In this document: piece by piece, positions 62,200-64,000 of the stretch
How positions within the stretch are numbered: position 1 is the first letter of the stretch
How the letters are laid out: every line of letters begins with the position of its first letter
NCBI RefSeq assembly: GCF_021404465.1
Contig: NZ_JABFTT010000017.1
Location: 34,496-98,495 of the forward strand
Length of the DNA stretch: 64,000 bases
Direction: 5' to 3'
Source of the DNA: Billgrantia zhangzhouensis
GTDB lineage: Bacteria > Pseudomonadota > Gammaproteobacteria > Pseudomonadales > Halomonadaceae
Made by a program: the position numbers and the translations under genes
Notes under the pieces: generated by a model
Told to the model about the DNA's origin: nothing
The model's input: the letters and a program-made list of their open reading frames with translations, nothing else
The model's database searches: none

Positions 62200-64000
62200 A
62201 TGAGCATTGCAACAGTCGTTTCCATTACCGGTCAGGCCTGGGCGCGTGATGCCGATGGCAACATGCGTGAGCTTCGTGTGGGTGACACCCTGCTCGAAGG
62301 CGAGTCGCTCGTAACGTCCGATAACGGGCGTGTAGAGCTCGACTTCGCCGACAATCTCGACCCCACCGTCATCGAAGGCGGTCAGGTCGTTGCGATGACG
62401 CCTGAGCTGGATGCCGATCAGCCTGTGGACGTGGGCGAATTCAGTGCACTGGATGAAGATCTGGAAGCCCTGCTGGCGGCACTCGACGACGACAGCATCG
62501 ATCTGCTCGATGTGCTCGATGCCACCGCCGCCGGTGCCGGTCCCGGTGGTGCCGCTGACGGTGGTCACAGCTTCGTGCGCCTGGCGCGCATCGCCGAGGA
62601 ACTCAACCCGCTGGCGTTCGATTTCGGCGTAGGATCGGCGAGTGAGGTACCGGAAATCTTGGGTGATGGCATTGGTGGCATTGCGTCCATCATTCCCACT
62701 GTCGATGTCGATTTTACGCTCGTTTCCAGCGACAACGTGCTCCAGGCGATCCTGACCGGCACTTCCACCAATGCCGCTACCATCACCGTGGTGCTGACCG
62801 GCGGCGGCCTCAACGAGACCTTCACCGTCACCCCCGAGAGCGACGGCACCTGGAGTATCGACCTCTCCGGTATCGACTTCCAGGATGGCGTCGAATACAG
62901 CGTCGACGTGACCGCCACCTCTCCCGACGGCAACACTGCCACGGCGGAAGACAGCTCCAGCTACACCCTGCCTTCGGTCGAGATCACCGAGTTCGATGTC
63001 AGCTCTGCCAACAACGAAGTCAGCAGCGAACTGACCGGCACCGCCGAGAACGCCGAAAGCGTCGACGTCACGGTGACCGGCCCCAACGGCGAGACGATCT
63101 TCGTAGGCAACGTGCCGGTGGATGCCAACGGCAACTGGACGGTCGATCTGTCCGACCTCGAGCTGCCGGAAGGTGACTACAGCGTCGAAGTCATCGCCCG
63201 CGACGGCAACGGCAACACCAGCTCACCCGATACCGCCGACAGCGGTTATACGCTGCCCAGCGTCGAGCTTGTGACCGAAGCCATCTCCCTTACGGTATAC
63301 GATGCCGAGACTCTGGAGGGTGTTAGCCAAGACGATGCGGCGCTTAGTGACGCCTTCAGTGCGACTCCCACCAACGGCAGCATTCAGGATTGGAGCTTCG
63401 CCCTAGCCTTGACTGAAGCAGGACAAGGCCAGCATGGCCTGAGCAGTGGTGGCCAGTCGATCGAGCTGGTTTTGAGCGAGGACGGTCATACCCTGACCGG
63501 TCTTGCAGGTGGTGAAACAGTATTTGTGCTTGAGATCGATGGCGACAGCCTGACGCTGACCAAGCACTTGCCGATCGATCATGGCGACCCGAATGACCCC
63601 AACGACATCGAGACTCTGGCCGGCTTGGTCGAACTGCATGGTACGGTTACCGTTGTCGATGTCAACGGTAACACTGCTAGTGCCAGTGACGTCATTAATG
63701 TGGGTGAGATGGTTAATTTTGTCGACGACGGCCCGACGCTGGAACTGGACGCGGTCGACCTGGACGACGTGACCTTCAAGCTCTACGACAAGCAGACCGA
63801 TGGTGGCACCTCGAAGGCCACCGGCAACGTAGCGGCGGCTTTCGAGGATGCCGTAACGTCGAGCTACGGCGCCGACGGCGCGGGCAGCATCGACATCGCC
63901 TACGCCCTGAGCGTGGATACCGCTCTCGAGCACGGCCTGACCAGTGGCGGCGAAGCCATCGCCTTCACTGAGGTGGACGGCGTCATCATCGGCAGCACCG
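62200..64000 (+). CDS. LapA-like giant surface adhesin (5' end; runs off the window)
   Basis: The first 600 residues of a large repeat adhesin; the frame stays open to the window edge. GGGAG precedes the ATG at 62200. Residues 1-105 form an N-terminal retention module (SITGQAWARDADGNMRELRVGDTLLEGE...). DATAAGAG places a TAAG motif at residues 109-112, where the LapG protease cleaves LapA-type adhesins between two alanines, followed by a glycine-rich GGHSFVRL segment as in LapA. Two Ig-like repeats follow with a 95-residue period (YTLPSV at 255-260 and 350-355), then a region like the DUF5801 repeats of RTX-type adhesins (from about 360). The protein is very acidic. It is the likely substrate of the LapBC-like transporter upstream. 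Confidence 0.88.
   Translation, partial: MSIATVVSITGQAWARDADGNMRELRVGDTLLEGESLVTSDNGRVELDFADNLDPTVIEGGQVVAMTPELDADQPVDVGEFSALDEDLEALLAALDDDSIDLLDVLDATAAGAGPGGAADGGHSFVRLARIAEELNPLAFDFGVGSASEVPEILGDGIGGIASIIPTVDVDFTLVSSDNVLQAILTGTSTNAATITVVLTGGGLNETFTVTPESDGTWSIDLSGIDFQDGVEYSVDVTATSPDGNTATAEDSSSYTLPSVEITEFDVSSANNEVSSELTGTAENAESVDVTVTGPNGETIFVGNVPVDANGNWTVDLSDLELPEGDYSVEVIARDGNGNTSSPDTADSGYTLPSVELVTEAISLTVYDAETLEGVSQDDAALSDAFSATPTNGSIQDWSFALALTEAGQGQHGLSSGGQSIELVLSEDGHTLTGLAGGETVFVLEIDGDSLTLTKHLPIDHGDPNDPNDIETLAGLVELHGTVTVVDVNGNTASASDVINVGEMVNFVDDGPTLELDAVDLDDVTFKLYDKQTDGGTSKATGNVAAAFEDAVTSSYGADGAGSIDIAYALSVDTALEHGLTSGGEAIAFTEVDGVIIGST

Overview
The window is a high-GC gammaproteobacterial chromosome segment. 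The flhBA-flhF-flhE-fliA/motAB layout, the coupled symporter-kinase operon, the LapBC-type secretion genes and the protein sequences all suggest the Halomonadaceae (Halomonas or a close relative). That assignment rests on family knowledge and gene content only; no search was run. I see no rRNA, tRNA, CRISPR array or insertion sequence.

Bases 1-13731 are a motility and chemotaxis block on the + strand: the 3' end of cheR, cheB, an MCP with a CheR-docking tail, cheY, cheZ, flhB, flhA, an unusually long flhF, a P-loop-less FlhG/MinD-like gene, flhE, fliA, then a MotA/MotB stator pair. Two good sigma-28 (FliA) promoters are readable, before cheB and before motA. FliA made in this block would therefore feed back on its chemotaxis and stator genes.

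Bases 13815-19860 are mostly housekeeping: argF, grxD, a ribosome-hibernation/cold-shock fusion, rnt, argG, a HlyU-like gene and a DUF294-type nucleotidyltransferase. Bases 19900-23507 hold two paralogous EAL-HDOD genes on the - strand, separated by a lower-GC island with a phage-repressor-like gene and a 16-bp direct repeat. Bases 23726-29097 are a tightly overlapping - strand operon: receiver protein, membrane sensor fused to a DEDDh exonuclease, a tiny membrane protein, and a sodium/solute symporter fused to a histidine kinase (CbrA-like). Next come cstA, a small protein ending in Cys-Cys, and an ArsA-type ATPase, which look like one cassette.

Bases 33043-44342 are mixed: an NTF2-like protein, a YdcF-like protein, an orphan carboxysome-type carbonic anhydrase-like protein, nth, a soluble RnfB-like ferredoxin, metG, a small lipoprotein, an alpha/beta hydrolase with a duplicated nucleophile elbow, mepA and polB (Pol II). 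Bases 44556-53885 carry an RND adaptor/pump pair, a large bifunctional penicillin-binding protein, thiI and a small unknown gene.

Bases 54414-64000 form a surface-adhesin secretion locus: a TolC-OmpA-SPOR fusion, LapB- and LapC-like type I secretion components, a LuxR-type regulator, a PrlF-YhaV toxin-antitoxin pair on the opposite strand, and the start of a giant LapA-like adhesin that runs off the window. The adhesin has an N-terminal retention module with a TAAG site of the kind cut by LapG. No LapD or LapG gene is in the window.
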